Source of the DNA: DATJPD01 sp036394195
Lineage (GTDB): Bacteria; Pseudomonadota; Alphaproteobacteria; CACIAM-22H2
Reading direction: 5' to 3'
DNA length: 14,015 nucleotides
NCBI GenBank assembly: GCA_036394195.1
Contig: DASWFO010000330.1
Coordinates: forward strand, 1-14,015
Position numbers and translations under genes: made by a program. The notes under the pieces were generated by a model. That model was not told the origin of the DNA and searched no databases. It saw only the letters and a program-made list of their open reading frames with translations. Positions 13,551 to 14,015 of this stretch are shown one piece after another (within the stretch, counting starts at the first letter, position 1; each line of letters begins with the position of its first letter).

Positions 13551-14015
13551 ATGCCTGCAAGCTTTCGCACCGCTCTGACAGATCTCTTCGGTCTGCGGCA
13601 CCCGATCATCCTGGCGCCCATGGGGGCGATCGCCGGCGGGGCGCTGGCCGCGTCGGTGGGGCGGGCCGGCGGATTCGGGCTCATCGGTCCCGGCTATCTC
13701 GACGATGACTGGATCGATCGTGAGTTCGACGCCGCCGGCAACCAGCGCGTCGGAGTGGGCTTCATCACCTGGGACCTCGCGAAATCACCGCAGCGCCTGG
13801 CAACCGCCCTGGCGCGCCAGCCGCAGGCCGCGATGCTGTCGTTCGGCGATGCATCGCCCTTTGTCGATGCGATCAAGCGGAACGGGGCGAAGCTGATCCT
13901 GCAGGTCCAGAGCGTGGGCGCGGCCACGGAGGCGGTCCGCCTCGGCGCCGATGTCGTGGTGGCGCAGGGCATCGAGGGCGGCGGCCACGGCGTGCGTCCT
14001 GAGGCGGGCCGCTCG
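13551..14015 (+). CDS. Nitronate monooxygenase (2-nitropropane dioxygenase-like), 5' part
   Basis: The first 155 residues of an FMN-dependent TIM-barrel oxygenase that in characterised relatives oxidises alkyl nitronates such as propionate 3-nitronate to carbonyl compounds and nitrite. The frame is open to the window edge, so the gene is cut there, not broken. Visible family blocks are HPIILAPMGAIAGGALAASV (17-36) at the barrel start, GGFGLIGPGYL (40-50), VGVGFITW (67-74), and the active-site loop VVAQGIEGGGHG (136-147), where His146 corresponds to the family's conserved Q-x-x-E-x-G-G-H motif. The ATG has GGGAGG seven bases upstream. The family also contains enoyl reductases and enzymes of unknown function, so the substrate is uncertain. 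It is divergent from hyuA with a shared promoter region. Confidence 0.88.
   Translation, partial: MPASFRTALTDLFGLRHPIILAPMGAIAGGALAASVGRAGGFGLIGPGYLDDDWIDREFDAAGNQRVGVGFITWDLAKSPQRLATALARQPQAAMLSFGDASPFVDAIKRNGAKLILQVQSVGAATEAVRLGADVVVAQGIEGGGHGVRPEAGRS

Overview
The window is a GC-rich bacterial chromosomal segment with tightly packed genes, G/C-biased third codon positions and GGAGG-type ribosome binding sites. Gene content (EamA permease, DUF6494-type small protein, EctD/PhyH-like dioxygenase, phthalate-type Rieske oxygenase, YbfB/YjiJ-type MFS protein, HyuA/HyuB, nitronate monooxygenase) and short GC-rich palindromic intergenic repeats fit an alphaproteobacterium, probably of the Hyphomicrobiales or a relative. 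That placement is an inference from style and content; no marker gene is present.

Layout. (1) 27-1010, plus strand: an exported glycerophosphodiester phosphodiesterase. (2) 1011-1299: an intergenic region with four copies of the octamer ACAATTGC, probably an operator array, ahead of an Asp/Glu/hydantoin-racemase-superfamily gene (1300-1977, plus). (3) 3130-1983, minus strand: a DUF6494-like 68-residue protein followed by an EamA permease. (4) 3259-9459, plus strand: phytanoyl-CoA/ectoine-hydroxylase-like 2OG-Fe(II) dioxygenase, a three-hairpin repeat, homoserine-dehydrogenase-like oxidoreductase with SAF domain, Rieske oxygenase, an MFS permease, then a YbfB/YjiJ-type MFS permease. (5) 13460-9460, minus strand: HyuA and HyuB, separated by a 106-bp repeat with 23-bp inverted ends. 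(6) 13551 to the window end, plus strand: a nitronate monooxygenase cut by the window edge.

How it may work together. It looks like an accessory catabolic region. The dehydrogenase, Rieske oxygenase and first MFS gene are spaced like one transcript, and the 2OG dioxygenase lies just upstream, so a take-up, hydroxylate and dehydrogenate pathway for a small organic molecule is a reasonable hypothesis. HyuA/HyuB (ATP-dependent opening of cyclic amides or carboxylation in characterised relatives), the racemase-superfamily enzyme and the nitronate monooxygenase suggest additional use of nitrogen-containing compounds. Substrates cannot be read from the sequence. No tRNA, rRNA, CRISPR array, transposase or phage gene was seen. 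The most interesting non-coding signals are the ACAATTGC array and the two hairpin repeats, which share a 9-bp-stem, 5-nt-loop design and sit at regulatory or operon-internal positions.
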